In this document: positions 47,779 through 55,968 of the stretch, one piece after another | How the letters are laid out: each line of letters starts with the position of its first letter | Numbering within the stretch: the first letter of the stretch is position 1 | DNA from: Nakamurella sp. PAMC28650 | Lineage (GTDB): Bacteria; Actinomycetota; Actinomycetes; Mycobacteriales; Nakamurellaceae | NCBI RefSeq assembly: GCF_014303395.1 | Contig: NZ_CP060298.1 | Coordinates: 1,550,001 to 1,614,000 of the forward strand | Length of the DNA stretch: 64,000 nucleotides | Direction of reading: 5' to 3' | Made by a program: the position numbers and the translations under genes | Notes under the pieces: model-generated | What the model was told of the DNA's origin: nothing | Seen by the model: only the letters and a program-made list of their open reading frames with translations | Database searches by the model: none

Positions 47779-48522
47779 TCAAGTCAAAACCAGGTCGGCG
47801 CGGAAGCACTGGGTCACGTACGGGAGTTCGATGGTCTCCGCGCCGGCCAGGGCCGGATGGGTGGAGACCAGTGCTGCGACCTGGGCCAGCAGCGTCGCAC
47901 GTTGCGACGCCGATGCGGTGATGACGTAGCTGCGCGACGCGACCATGTCCATCAACTGCGGCGCGGTCGTGTGATGGACCCACGCCAATTCGCACGACTC
48001 GACCGGGCCGAAATGCGGGCCCAGATCCTCCACCGACATCGAGTCGCTCGTGCCGCCGGCCGGTCGGAGCACGCGGCCCAATTCGGCCACCCAGTCGACC
48101 CGTTCGTCCCGCAGGTTCCACAGCAGACCCAGCCGGCCACCCGGACGCAGGACGCGAGCGACCTCGGGCAGGGCGATGTCCGGATCCACCCAGTGCCAGG
48201 CCTGCGCGGCGAGAACGCAGTCGCAACTGTCGTCCGGCAGCGGAAGGTGCTCCCCGGTCCCGGCGAACACCGGCACCTGCGGAAGCGCACCGGCCAATTT
48301 CTCGCGCATGCCCTCCGACGGGTCGACGGCCGTCACATCCAAGCCTCTGGAGCTGAGCAGGCGGGTCAGCTTGCCCGTCCCGGCCCCGAGATCAACCACG
48401 TGAAGTGCGTTCTCGGGCAGGAGCCAGTCCAGGGCCTGTTCCGGATAGGACGGGCGGCCGCGCTCGTAGGCCTCCGCCGCCCGCCCGAAGGACGCCGCGT
48501 TCTCCCTCTGCTTCTCGTCCAC
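47779..48522 (-). CDS. Class I SAM-dependent methyltransferase
   Basis: 247 residues from the GTG at 48522. The SAM-binding motif I is VVDLGAGTGKLTRLLSSRG (about 42-61), motif II VTAVDPSEGM, and a later AWHWVDPDIALPEVARVLRPGGRLGLLWN is the UbiE/Methyltransf_11 pattern. The family methylates small molecules; the substrate cannot be deduced. It sits between the MFS gene (same strand, 28 bp downstream) and betA, so it could be co-transcribed with the exporter. Confidence 0.88.
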   Translation of the reverse strand: MDEKQRENAASFGRAAEAYERGRPSYPEQALDWLLPENALHVVDLGAGTGKLTRLLSSRGLDVTAVDPSEGMREKLAGALPQVPVFAGTGEHLPLPDDSCDCVLAAQAWHWVDPDIALPEVARVLRPGGRLGLLWNLRDERVDWVAELGRVLRPAGGTSDSMSVEDLGPHFGPVESCELAWVHHTTAPQLMDMVASRSYVITASASQRATLLAQVAALVSTHPALAGAETIELPYVTQCFRADLVLT

Positions 48523-48553
48523 GTGCCCAGTGTGCCGGACTCGCTGCGGTGCG

Positions 48554-48614
48554 ATCGACCGGAATGAGATCCGCAGATTCCGGGTGCCAGAGTGCGGATC
48601 CTGTTCCGGTCGAT
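48554..48614 (-). terminator. Two-tier hairpin after betA
   Basis: Outer arms ATCGACCGGAA (48554-48564) and TTCCGGTCGAT (48604-48614) and inner arms GATCCGCA (48568-48575) and TGCGGATC (48593-48600) pair perfectly around symmetric 3-nt internal loops. It begins 46 bp after the betA stop and likely ends the betA transcript. Confidence 0.75.
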
Positions 48615-48659
48615 GAGGCTGGGCGGTCGATGAGATGGGCACGCGGCCGGCCGAGGGGC

Positions 48660-50336
48660 TTACCGGGTGTGCCGGTAGAACGGCGCATCAGAGGGGGCCA
48701 GCGGGGTGCGGCCCAGGATCAGGTCGGCGGCCTTCTCGGCGAGCATCATCACCGGCGCGTAGATGTTGCCGTTCGTCACGTAGGGCATGACGGACGCATC
48801 CACCACGCGCAGTCCCTCTGTGCCGTGCACCCGCATGCTGGTCGGATCGACGACGGCGAACGGGTCGGATGCCGGTCCCATCTTCGCGGTGCACGACGGG
48901 TGCAGCGCGGTCTCGGCGTCGGCCGCCACCCAATCGAGAATCTCCTGATCGGTGGAAACCGAAGGGCCCGGGGAGGTCTCACCACCGTTGAACGGGGCCA
49001 TCGCCGGTTGGTTCAGGATGTCCCTGGCCACCCTGATCGATTCGACCCACTCCCGCTTGTCCTGGTCGGTGGACAGATAGTTGAACCTCAGCGCCGGATG
49101 CTGTCGAGGGTCCTTCGAGACGATCTTGAGGGTGCCGCGTGCATCGGAGTACATCGGGCCGACGTGGACCTGGTAGCCGTGGCCGGTGCGGCGGACCTCC
49201 TCGGACACCGAGCCGTCGTACCGCACGGCGATCGGCAGGAAGTGGAACATCAGGTTCGGGTAGTCGACCTCGTCGTTGGACCGGACGAAGCCGCCGCCCT
49301 CGAAATGATTGGTGGCTGCCGGCCCCTTCCGGGCCAGGATCCACTCCAGACCGATGAACGGCTGTCGCCATTTCTGGAGATAGGGCTGCATCGTGACCGG
49401 TTCGGTGCAGGCGTACTGGATGTAGACCTCGAGGTGGTCCTGCAGATTGGCGCCCACCCCGGGTAGGTCCACGACCGATTTGACACCCAACTGGCGCAAT
49501 TCTTCTGCATTGCCGATCCCCGAGAGCTGCAGCAGCTGGGGCGAATTGATCGCGCCGCCGCAGAGGATGACCTCGCCGGCGTGTGCCGTGTGGTTGCGGC
49601 CGTTGCGCGAGTAGGTGACTCCCGTCGCGCGAGTGCCCGAGAAGTTGATTCCGGTGGCCAGCGCCCTGGTCAGGACGGTGAGATTCTGGCGACGCATGCT
49701 GGGCCGCAGATACGCACGGGAGGCCGAGAGCCGGCGGCCCTTGTGGACGTTGCGGTCGAAGGGCGCGAATCCCTCCTGACGGAAACCGTTGACGTCATCG
49801 GTCAACGGGTAGCCCGCCTGTACCGCTGCATCGAAGAAGGCACCGAACAGGGGATTCGTCGCGGGTCCACGCTCCAGGACCAGCGGCCCGCCACGGCCGC
49901 GCTGGACGTCGTCACGGTCGGCCGCCAGACAGTTCTCCATCCGGCGGAAGTAGGGCAGGCAGTGTGCCCAGTCCCAGTCGGACATGCCGGCGTCGGCGCC
50001 CCAGCGCTCGTAGTCGAGGGGGTTGCCGCGCTGGAAGATCATCCCGTTGATCGAGCTGGATCCGCCCAGCACCTTGCCCCGGGCGTGGGCGATCCGGCGT
50101 CCCTTCATGTGGGGTTCGGGCTCCGACTCGTACCGCCAGTCGTAGAAGCGGCTTCCGCTGGGGAACGTCAGGGCCGCGGGCATCTGGATGAACAGATCCC
50201 AGGGATAGTCGCTCCGGCCGGCCTCCAGCACCAGGACGGTTGACTTCCCGTCGGCCGAGAGGCGGTCTCCCAGAACGGATCCCGCGCTCCCGCCGCCGAC
50301 GATGACGTAGTCGAAGGTATTCCTGGGGTTGGTCAC
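48660..50336 (-). CDS. betA: Choline dehydrogenase (GMC oxidoreductase)
   Basis: 558 residues, normal for BetA. The FAD motif is [19 protein letters not shown] (10-28), followed by [21 protein letters not shown] and the second GMC signature [15 protein letters not shown]. The active-site His is in [11 protein letters not shown], and the C-terminal [30 protein letters not shown] is typical. It oxidises choline to betaine aldehyde at the membrane. The GTG start has GAGGAG eleven bases upstream. It is divergent from an IclR gene with a double operator in the gap, and the next enzyme, BetB, is 15 kb away. Confidence 0.93.
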   Translation of the reverse strand: MTNPRNTFDYVIVGGGSAGSVLGDRLSADGKSTVLVLEAGRSDYPWDLFIQMPAALTFPSGSRFYDWRYESEPEPHMKGRRIAHARGKVLGGSSSINGMIFQRGNPLDYERWGADAGMSDWDWAHCLPYFRRMENCLAADRDDVQRGRGGPLVLERGPATNPLFGAFFDAAVQAGYPLTDDVNGFRQEGFAPFDRNVHKGRRLSASRAYLRPSMRRQNLTVLTRALATGINFSGTRATGVTYSRNGRNHTAHAGEVILCGGAINSPQLLQLSGIGNAEELRQLGVKSVVDLPGVGANLQDHLEVYIQYACTEPVTMQPYLQKWRQPFIGLEWILARKGPAATNHFEGGGFVRSNDEVDYPNLMFHFLPIAVRYDGSVSEEVRRTGHGYQVHVGPMYSDARGTLKIVSKDPRQHPALRFNYLSTDQDKREWVESIRVARDILNQPAMAPFNGGETSPGPSVSTDQEILDWVAADAETALHPSCTAKMGPASDPFAVVDPTSMRVHGTEGLRVVDASVMPYVTNGNIYAPVMMLAEKAADLILGRTPLAPSDAPFYRHTR

Positions 50337-50383
50337 GGTCGGCTGGACTCCTCTTGATCAAGATGGCGGGACATGGTGACGTT

Positions 50384-50419
50384 GATGCGCCCAGCGCCTA
50401 GGGTTGCGCTATGAGCAAC
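50384..50419 (+). promoter_or_regulatory. Double palindrome operator site 6 (betA / iclR 2 intergenic)
   Basis: Reads GATGC-N7-GCCTA-N2-GTTGC-N7-GCAAC. The perfect second palindrome covers the start codon of the IclR gene at 50411 and part of its -10 hexamer, which implies autorepression. The first palindrome is weak. Confidence 0.68.
50399..50404 (+). promoter_or_regulatory. -10 hexamer for a leaderless iclR 2 transcript (TAGGGT)
   Basis: TAGGGT lies six bases before the ATG at 50411, and there is no Shine-Dalgarno. The hexamer and start codon overlap operator site 6. Confidence 0.5.
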
Positions 50420-51232
50420 GTCGAGTCGGGGGTAGAGGACCGGGGTGCGCGTGGTGCGCCCGCCGTGATCGGACCCCCGGCCAGCGCGGTCCAGTCGGTG
50501 GATCGTGCCATCACGGCCCTTGAGTTCCTGGCCCGCCGCGGGGAGGCGGGCGTTTCCGAGGTCGCGGCCGCGATCGGGGTGCACAAGTCCACGGCCTCGC
50601 GACTCCTGGGCGCCCTGCAGTCGCGAGGACTCATCGAGGTCGCCGGCGATCGGGGCCGCTACCGCCTCGGCTACGGGATCCTCCGCCTGGCCGGTGCGAT
50701 GGGTGGTCGGTTGGACGTCACCAGTCAGGGTCGGGAAATCTGCGAGGAACTCGCCGAGCAGCTGGGCGAAACGGTGAACATCGCTGTGCTGCAGGGTGAT
50801 CAGGTGATCAACGTCTACCAGGCCCATGGCGGGGGGGCAATCTCCGTCAACAACTGGGTCGGGCGACCCACCCCGTTGCACGCCACCTCGTCGGGCAAGG
50901 TACTGCTGGCCTACCTGTCCAGATCGGTGCAGGACAAGCTCCTGGAATCCGGCCTCGTCAGGTTCACCGCACTCACCGTCACCGACTCGCGAGCGCTCCG
51001 CCGCCAGTTGGCGCAGGTGCACGTCGACGGGTACGCGATCACCGCCGAAGAGTACGAAACGGGTTTGAATGCTGTGGCTGCGCCGGTCTTCGGCACTCAC
51101 GGCGCGGCCATTGCGGCGGTATCCCTGTCCGGACCTGCCTACCGTCTTCCCGTCGCGGAGCTGGCCACCACAGCGGGGACCGTCATGGCCGCCACCGCAC
51201 GGATCAGCGAGCGGATGGGACATCTCGGCTGA
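50411..51232 (+). CDS. IclR-family transcriptional regulator 2
   Basis: 273 residues. The winged helix (SVDRAITALEFLARRGEAGVSEVAAAIGVHKSTASRLLGAL) and effector domain (LGETVNIAVLQGDQVINVYQ, TPLHATSSGKVLLAYLS) are typical. It is a paralogue of the protein at 34245: the recognition helix GVHKSTASRLL, GRYRLG and GETVNI are shared. It lies between betA and the Rieske betaine demethylase genes and probably controls both, with a quaternary amine as effector. The start is leaderless by the -10 position. Confidence 0.94.
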   Translation: MSNVESGVEDRGARGAPAVIGPPASAVQSVDRAITALEFLARRGEAGVSEVAAAIGVHKSTASRLLGALQSRGLIEVAGDRGRYRLGYGILRLAGAMGGRLDVTSQGREICEELAEQLGETVNIAVLQGDQVINVYQAHGGGAISVNNWVGRPTPLHATSSGKVLLAYLSRSVQDKLLESGLVRFTALTVTDSRALRRQLAQVHVDGYAITAEEYETGLNAVAAPVFGTHGAAIAAVSLSGPAYRLPVAELATTAGTVMAATARISERMGHLG

Positions 51233-51247
51233 GCCTTCCCTCGGCCT

Positions 51248-51328
51248 GCATGGATCAACTTCGCGATTTTGGGACTGATGGGACGAGAGTGAACAACTTC
51301 GTCCATGCCTGCGAAGTTGATCCACGCC
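51248..51328 (-). repeat. Intergenic palindromic repeat, copy B
   Basis: 81 bp bounded by TGGATCAACTTCGC (51251-51264) and its perfect complement GCGAAGTTGATCCA (51311-51324). The core matches copies A and C. It lies between the convergent ends of iclR 2 and gbcA, where it could also serve as a terminator. Confidence 0.8.
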
Positions 51329-51396
51329 ACGGGGGTACACGCCACAGGGATCCACGCCAGAAGGGGGGGCAGGGGGGGCGGTCGGGAGCACCCTCG

Positions 51397-52518
51397 TCAG
51401 ACCTTGATCTTGTCCTGCAGCCAATCGTGGAAGACACCGATGTGGTGCTCGCTGGGCACCAGCACTCCGCCGTCGCGGTAGACGCGGGAGGACATCGCCG
51501 GCTGGCAGCGCTCGCAGGCGTCGAAGTCCTGGCGGTTGACCCGGTCGAACAACTCCACCGACTTGGTGACGTCCCGGCCCTGCTCGACGACACTGGGCAG
51601 ATAGAGCCAGTCACACTCGACAACGGTGCGGTCGGCCGCCATCGGGTACATGCGGTGGAAGATGATGTGGTCGGGCACCATGTTGATGAAGACCTGCGGC
51701 TTGATGGTGATCGCGTAGTACTTGCGGTCCTGATCCGGATCGATACCCGGTAGCATTTCAAGGCCCTCACTGCCATCGATCGTGAAACCCTTGACCTCGT
51801 CGGCGAAGTCGGCGCCGTGATTGACGAAGGCCTGTGCCGCGTAGCCGTCTGCGAACTCCGGAAGCACCTCGGTGAGCTCGGGATGGATCGTCGCGCAGTG
51901 GTAGCACTCCATGAAGTTCTCGATGATGAGTTTCCAGTTCGCCTTGACGTCGTAGACGATCCGGCGGCCGACGGAGAGCGACTCGACCTGGTAGTGATCC
52001 AGGTTCGCGACCTCGCCGAGACGATCGACCACCTCCTGCAGCACGGTGTCCTCGAACGACGGCGGTTCGTCGGCCAGGCTGACCCAGACGTAGCCGAGCC
52101 ACTCGCGCAGGTGCACCTTCTTCAGGCCGTATTCCTGACGATCGATGTCGGGCATCTTCGTGAGATTCGGTGCGGCGATGAGCTTTCCGTCAAGGTCATA
52201 GGTCCAAGCGTGGTACGGGCAGCGGAAGGCGCGACCGACGTCGCCGGACTCCTCCATGCACAGCCTGAGGCCCCGGTGCCGACATATGTTGAAGAAGGCC
52301 CGGATCTCGCCCCTGCGACTGCGCGAGATGATGATCGATTCGGTGCCGACCTGGACGGTCCGGAAGCTACCGGGCGTCGGGACGTCCGACGCACGGATTG
52401 CGCAGAACCACATGTCCTCGAAAATCCTGGCCTGCTCCAGTGCGAAGACCTGTGGGTCCGTGTAGAAGTGGCCGGGCAGCGTGGAGATCAGCGACTCCGG
52501 CAGTTCGGTCGTGGTCAT
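51397..52518 (-). CDS. gbcA: Rieske oxygenase, putative glycine betaine monooxygenase (demethylase)
   Basis: 373 residues from the ATG at 52518 with AAGG upstream. The Rieske 2Fe-2S ligands are Cys79, His81, Cys100 and His103 (CRHRGLRL, CPYHAWTY). The mononuclear iron site is in ENFMECYHCATIHPEL (His207, His212) with a distal Asp/Glu not placed. The sequence fits the GbcA/carnitine-stachydrine group of N-demethylating Rieske oxygenases. It would convert glycine betaine to dimethylglycine and formaldehyde, feeding DmgO. The specific substrate is inferred from neighbouring betA, the IclR operator and the downstream pathway. Confidence 0.85.
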   Translation of the reverse strand: MTTTELPESLISTLPGHFYTDPQVFALEQARIFEDMWFCAIRASDVPTPGSFRTVQVGTESIIISRSRRGEIRAFFNICRHRGLRLCMEESGDVGRAFRCPYHAWTYDLDGKLIAAPNLTKMPDIDRQEYGLKKVHLREWLGYVWVSLADEPPSFEDTVLQEVVDRLGEVANLDHYQVESLSVGRRIVYDVKANWKLIIENFMECYHCATIHPELTEVLPEFADGYAAQAFVNHGADFADEVKGFTIDGSEGLEMLPGIDPDQDRKYYAITIKPQVFINMVPDHIIFHRMYPMAADRTVVECDWLYLPSVVEQGRDVTKSVELFDRVNRQDFDACERCQPAMSSRVYRDGGVLVPSEHHIGVFHDWLQDKIKV

Positions 52519-52588
52519 GGCAATCACCTTCGCGGTCACGGCGGGAACTTCGCGTCGATCGACAGGCATCGACCTGACGGTCACCCTC

Positions 52589-52624
52589 GTTGCGCTAGAC
52601 GCAACAAGTTCTGCTCAGTGCAAC
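52589..52624 (+). promoter_or_regulatory. Double palindrome operator site 4 (gbcA promoter)
   Basis: Reads GTTGC-N7-GCAAC-N2-GTTCT-N7-GCAAC, the best-preserved of the six sites with only two half-site mismatches. It ends 70 bp upstream of the gbcA start, between it and the reductase gene. Confidence 0.75.
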
Positions 52625-52656
52625 CACCTCAGTTTCCTGCCGGAACCGCCGGGCTG

Positions 52657-53856
52657 TCAAGATGTGGTCGCCTTCGCCGGGGCAGAGAGCTGCCTGCGCC
52701 ATCTGGTGAAGAGTTTCGGCTGGTTGAGGCCGAGTACTGCGACCGGCTCTCCGTCGCGCCGGTACACCGCGAGGATGTCGCCGGTCTCGACGCTCCCGGC
52801 TTCGATGGTGATGTCCTCGGTGCCGTCGCGGCGGCCCGTGAACTGGATCTTGACCCCGTACTGGTCGGACCAGAAGTACGGCGGTCGAAGGGATGTCGCC
52901 GGGGGCGATCCGAGCATCCCGGCCACCATCACGGCCGGCCGGTCCCGGGAGTCCGTCCAGTGCTCGATCCGGTGGTGCCCACCCCGGACGTCGTCGAACC
53001 ACGCCGAACAGTCGCCGACCGCGAAGATCCCGGGGAACGAAGTGGCACCGAGGGCGTTGCAGACGACCCCGGCGCTGATATCGATGCCGGAGTCCGCGAG
53101 CCATTCGACGGTCGGTACGGCGCCGATCCCGGCGACCACGACGTCGGCGGCAATCTGCGTCCCGTCGGCGAGCAGCACGCCGGTGACCCTGTCGTCGCCG
53201 AGCAGTCCGGCCACGGCGGTGCCGCACCGCAGCGTGACGCCGTGGTTGGTGTGCAGGCCTGCGACGATCAGGCCCATCTCGGGGCCGAGGGGGCCGGCCA
53301 GCGGCGTCGCCGCGGCTTCGATCACGGTGACGTGCAGGCCCAGGGCGTGTGCGGTGGAAGCGATCTCGGCACCGATGAAGCCGGCCCCGATGACCGCGAG
53401 CCGGGTGCCGGGGACCAACTCGGCGCGCAGGGCGGTGGCGTCGGCCAGGGTGCGGACGGTGTGCACCCCCGGCGGTGCTCCGGGCATCCGGCGGGCCCGC
53501 GATCCGGTGGCGATCACCACCGCATCGGACGTGACGCTGTCCCCGTCGTCCAGGGTCAGGATGCGGGTCGCCGGGTCGAGGGCAACGGCGCGGACGCCCA
53601 GCACCCACTGCGCATCCAGTGCCTCGTCCGGGAGTTCGAGTCCGAGATCGGCCTCGGCCATCGTGCCGGCAAGGAACTCCTTGGACAGGGGCGGGCGGTC
53701 GTAGGGGCGGTCCCGTTCCTCTCCGATGATCGTCAGCCGGCCGGTGAATCCCTGCCGTCGCAGGGCTTTCGCGGTGGCATGGCCGGCCAGGCCGGCTCCG
53801 ACGACGGTCACGCTCCCGAGGGGCAGGGCGTGGTGACCAGAGGTCGGAGCACTCAT
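52657..53856 (-). CDS. FAD-dependent ferredoxin reductase of the Rieske system
   Basis: 399 residues from the ATG at 53856, which overlaps the ferredoxin stop as ATGA. Two dinucleotide motifs are visible, VTVVGAGLAGHATAKALRRQG (FAD) and LAVIGAGFIGAEIASTAHALG (NAD), plus GIFAVGDCSAWFDD. This is the BphA4/PdR-like class that passes NADH electrons to a small ferredoxin. With the Rieske ferredoxin and GbcA it makes a three-component oxygenase. Known GbcAB-type demethylases instead use a one-piece reductase with its own ferredoxin domain. Confidence 0.92.
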   Translation of the reverse strand: MSAPTSGHHALPLGSVTVVGAGLAGHATAKALRRQGFTGRLTIIGEERDRPYDRPPLSKEFLAGTMAEADLGLELPDEALDAQWVLGVRAVALDPATRILTLDDGDSVTSDAVVIATGSRARRMPGAPPGVHTVRTLADATALRAELVPGTRLAVIGAGFIGAEIASTAHALGLHVTVIEAAATPLAGPLGPEMGLIVAGLHTNHGVTLRCGTAVAGLLGDDRVTGVLLADGTQIAADVVVAGIGAVPTVEWLADSGIDISAGVVCNALGATSFPGIFAVGDCSAWFDDVRGGHHRIEHWTDSRDRPAVMVAGMLGSPPATSLRPPYFWSDQYGVKIQFTGRRDGTEDITIEAGSVETGDILAVYRRDGEPVAVLGLNQPKLFTRWRRQLSAPAKATTS

Positions 53857-54209
53857 GGAGCGGTGACTCCCGGGGGCAGGTTCGGGGCCTGTTCGGACAG
53901 CGTCACGTAGATGTCGCCGTCGGTGATGGTGACCTGGTGGGTGCGGACGCCGCGCTTGGCCGGCGGTTCGTCGACCTCGCCGGTCCGCAGATCGAACTTG
54001 GAGGCGTGCAGCGGACACTCGATCTCGCAACCGTCGAGCCACCCGTCCGCGAGCGATGCATCCTGGTGGGTGCAGGTGTCGTCGATGGCGTACACCTCGC
54101 CGTCGTCGGTGTGGAAGACGGAGATCGGCGGCGAGACCTCGTCGACGCGCAGGGCTTCGCCGGCCGGCAGGTCGGCCAGCGGGCAGATCCGCAGCGCTGG
54201 CGCACTCAT
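53853..54209 (-). CDS. Rieske 2Fe-2S ferredoxin
   Basis: 118 residues from the ATG at 54209, chosen because GAGG lies eight bases upstream; a GTG six bases earlier is less well placed. The Rieske ligands are Cys46-T-His48 and Cys65-P-L-His68 (DTCTHQDASL, ECPLHASKFDLRTGEV). It shuttles electrons from the FAD reductase to the oxygenase. It is the first gene of its unit, followed by the reductase by an ATGA overlap, and has its own IclR-type operator upstream. Confidence 0.93.
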   Translation of the reverse strand: MSAPALRICPLADLPAGEALRVDEVSPPISVFHTDDGEVYAIDDTCTHQDASLADGWLDGCEIECPLHASKFDLRTGEVDEPPAKRGVRTHQVTITDGDIYVTLSEQAPNLPPGVTAP

Positions 54210-54257
54210 TTGCACTGCCTCATTGATGCTGCCTCATCTGTGCTGGGTACTGGGTTG

Positions 54258-54293
54258 TTTGCACTGGACACAACTCGATTCGTACTACGCAAC
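54258..54293 (+). promoter_or_regulatory. Double palindrome operator site 5 (ferredoxin promoter)
   Basis: Reads TTTGC-N7-ACAAC-N2-GATTC-N7-GCAAC. The spacing equals the other five sites; three half-sites carry one or two changes. It ends 49 bp before the ferredoxin start. Confidence 0.6.
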
Positions 54294-54576
54294 AGCTTCG
54301 AGCAGGTCGGTGGCCCTGTCAAGCCGTCGGACCGGCCGTAGGTCACTCGGGTTCTCACAGGGGCGGGCACAAGGGCGGGCACTCGGCTGGCGCTCGGGTG
54401 GCGCCGGTCATGCGGCCGAAACGTGAGGGCCGCCCGGTGGGGCGCGTTGCCAGGGGGCGGGCCGGGTGAACACCCGTAGGCTGGTCGTACTCCGGCCCCC
54501 CACGCCGGCCGGTCACCCGCTGGTCCGTCACGCACCGACGTCACTCGCCACGCACCCACGAAAGAGGATCCGCCAC

Positions 54577-55056
54577 ATGATGCCCGGCATGCCAGATCTG
54601 CAGGCCCTCCTGCATCAGGCCCAGCAGATGCAGGCCGACATGGCGCAGGCTCAGGCCGACCTGGCCTCCGCCGAGATCACCGGCCACGCCGGCGGTGGAC
54701 TCGTCTCGGCGACCGTCACCGGAGACGGGCAGCTCAAGGGGCTGGTCATCGATCCTTCGGTGGTGGACCCCGACGATGTCGAGACGCTTGCCGACCTGAT
54801 CATCGCCGCCGTTCGCGATGCCGGTCGGGCGGCGGCCGAGCTGGCCGAGCTGAAGATGGGCGCGGTGGCCAACCCCGCGGCCGGGTTCGATCTGTCCGCC
54901 TTCGGCATGCCGGCCATCGACGGGTTCCCGGCCGACGACGACGATGACGACGATGACGTCTACGAAGACGACGACAACGACGACGAAGAGGACCAGGGGC
55001 CGAGCGCCACGCCGGTCGATCCGCGTGCTCTCCCGCCGACGCGGTCAGGAGCCTGA
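54577..55056 (+). CDS. ybaB: YbaB/EbfC nucleoid-associated protein with an acidic tail
   Basis: 159 residues from the ATG at 54577 (AAAGAGGA upstream; a second ATG follows at once). The conserved YbaB core (LLHQAQQMQADMAQAQADLAS, VTGDGQLKGLVIDPSVVD, DLIIAAVRDA) binds DNA as a dimer. Beyond the core is a C-terminal run of Asp and Glu (DDDDDDDDVYEDDDNDDEED) that is absent from the short E. coli protein. It is three bases from recR and forms the usual ybaB-recR pair, although the usual third partner dnaX is 50 kb away. Confidence 0.93.
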   Translation: MMPGMPDLQALLHQAQQMQADMAQAQADLASAEITGHAGGGLVSATVTGDGQLKGLVIDPSVVDPDDVETLADLIIAAVRDAGRAAAELAELKMGAVANPAAGFDLSAFGMPAIDGFPADDDDDDDDVYEDDDNDDEEDQGPSATPVDPRALPPTRSGA

Positions 55057-55059
55057 TCG

Positions 55060-55662
55060 GTGTACGAAGGTCCCGTCCAGGACTTGATCGACGAACTCGG
55101 GAGACTGCCGGGGATCGGGCCGAAGTCTGCGCAGCGCCTGGCCTTTCATCTGCTCACTGCAGACGGCGCGGACATCACGCGCCTGCAGACGGCACTCCAG
55201 AGGGTCAAGGACGAAGTGCGGTTCTGCATCGAATGCGGCAACGTCGCGGAGGCCGAACTCTGTCGGATCTGTAGCGATACCCGGCGGGATGCGTCCGTCA
55301 TCTGCGTGGTCGAGGAACCCAAGGACGTGCCCGCGATCGAGCGCACGCGGGAGTTCCGCGGTCGCTATCACGTGCTGGGCGGCGCAATCTCGCCGATCGA
55401 CGGCATCGGGCCCGACCAGTTGCGGATCGCCCAACTGCTCCGACGGATCGCCGAGCCGGGGATCGGTGAGGTCATCCTGGCCACGGATCCGAACCTCGAA
55501 GGCGAAGCGACCGCGACCTACCTGATCCGGCTGCTGCGGAACTTCCCGGACCTGTCGGTCACCAGGCTGGCCAGCGGACTGCCGGTCGGCGGGGATCTCG
55601 AGTACGCCGACGAGGTCACGCTGGGCCGGGCCTTCTCCGGTCGCCGCTCCGTCGACGCCTGA
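55060..55662 (+). CDS. recR: Recombination mediator protein RecR
   Basis: 200 residues, normal length. It has the N-terminal helix-hairpin-helix ([24 protein letters not shown]), the Cys4 zinc finger (FCIECGN, LCRICSD) and a Toprim domain ([36 protein letters not shown]). With RecO and RecF it helps load RecA onto gapped DNA. The GTG start lies three bases after ybaB, with GGAG inside the end of that gene. Confidence 0.97.
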   Translation: MYEGPVQDLIDELGRLPGIGPKSAQRLAFHLLTADGADITRLQTALQRVKDEVRFCIECGNVAEAELCRICSDTRRDASVICVVEEPKDVPAIERTREFRGRYHVLGGAISPIDGIGPDQLRIAQLLRRIAEPGIGEVILATDPNLEGEATATYLIRLLRNFPDLSVTRLASGLPVGGDLEYADEVTLGRAFSGRRSVDA

Positions 55663-55968
55663 CCCTCCACCCACGGGTGGGCCGAGGATTCCGCAAGACC
55701 CACTGCACCCGGGCCCAGAACCGGACGGATCTACCGCACCCCGACATCCGGACATGCAGTTTTTCCTCATCGGCCGGACGGGTCGAAGATCGCTCCCGAG
55801 TTTTCCCAAGCGTTTCCCAAACGTGACCAAGGCCCGACACAGCCGACGATCGCCTGGCGTAGGGTCCACCAATCGCCCTACGCCGGTCATCGGCGGACCC
55901 GGGCCATCGTTCGCTGTCCGCTCGCCCCCCAGTCGGTCCCTGATCCCAGGGCCGCGGAAAGAGGTTCC
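55663..55968. promoter_or_regulatory. Control region upstream of the second ABC operon
   Basis: 306 bp with no credible gene. A small stem CCACC-GGTGG lies just after recR. Tandem TTTCCCAAGCG and TTTCCCAAACG (55802-55823) contain the palindrome CGTTT-CCC-AAACG (55811-55823), a candidate operator. A ribosome binding site AAAGAGG precedes the ATG at 55969. Confidence 0.5.
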
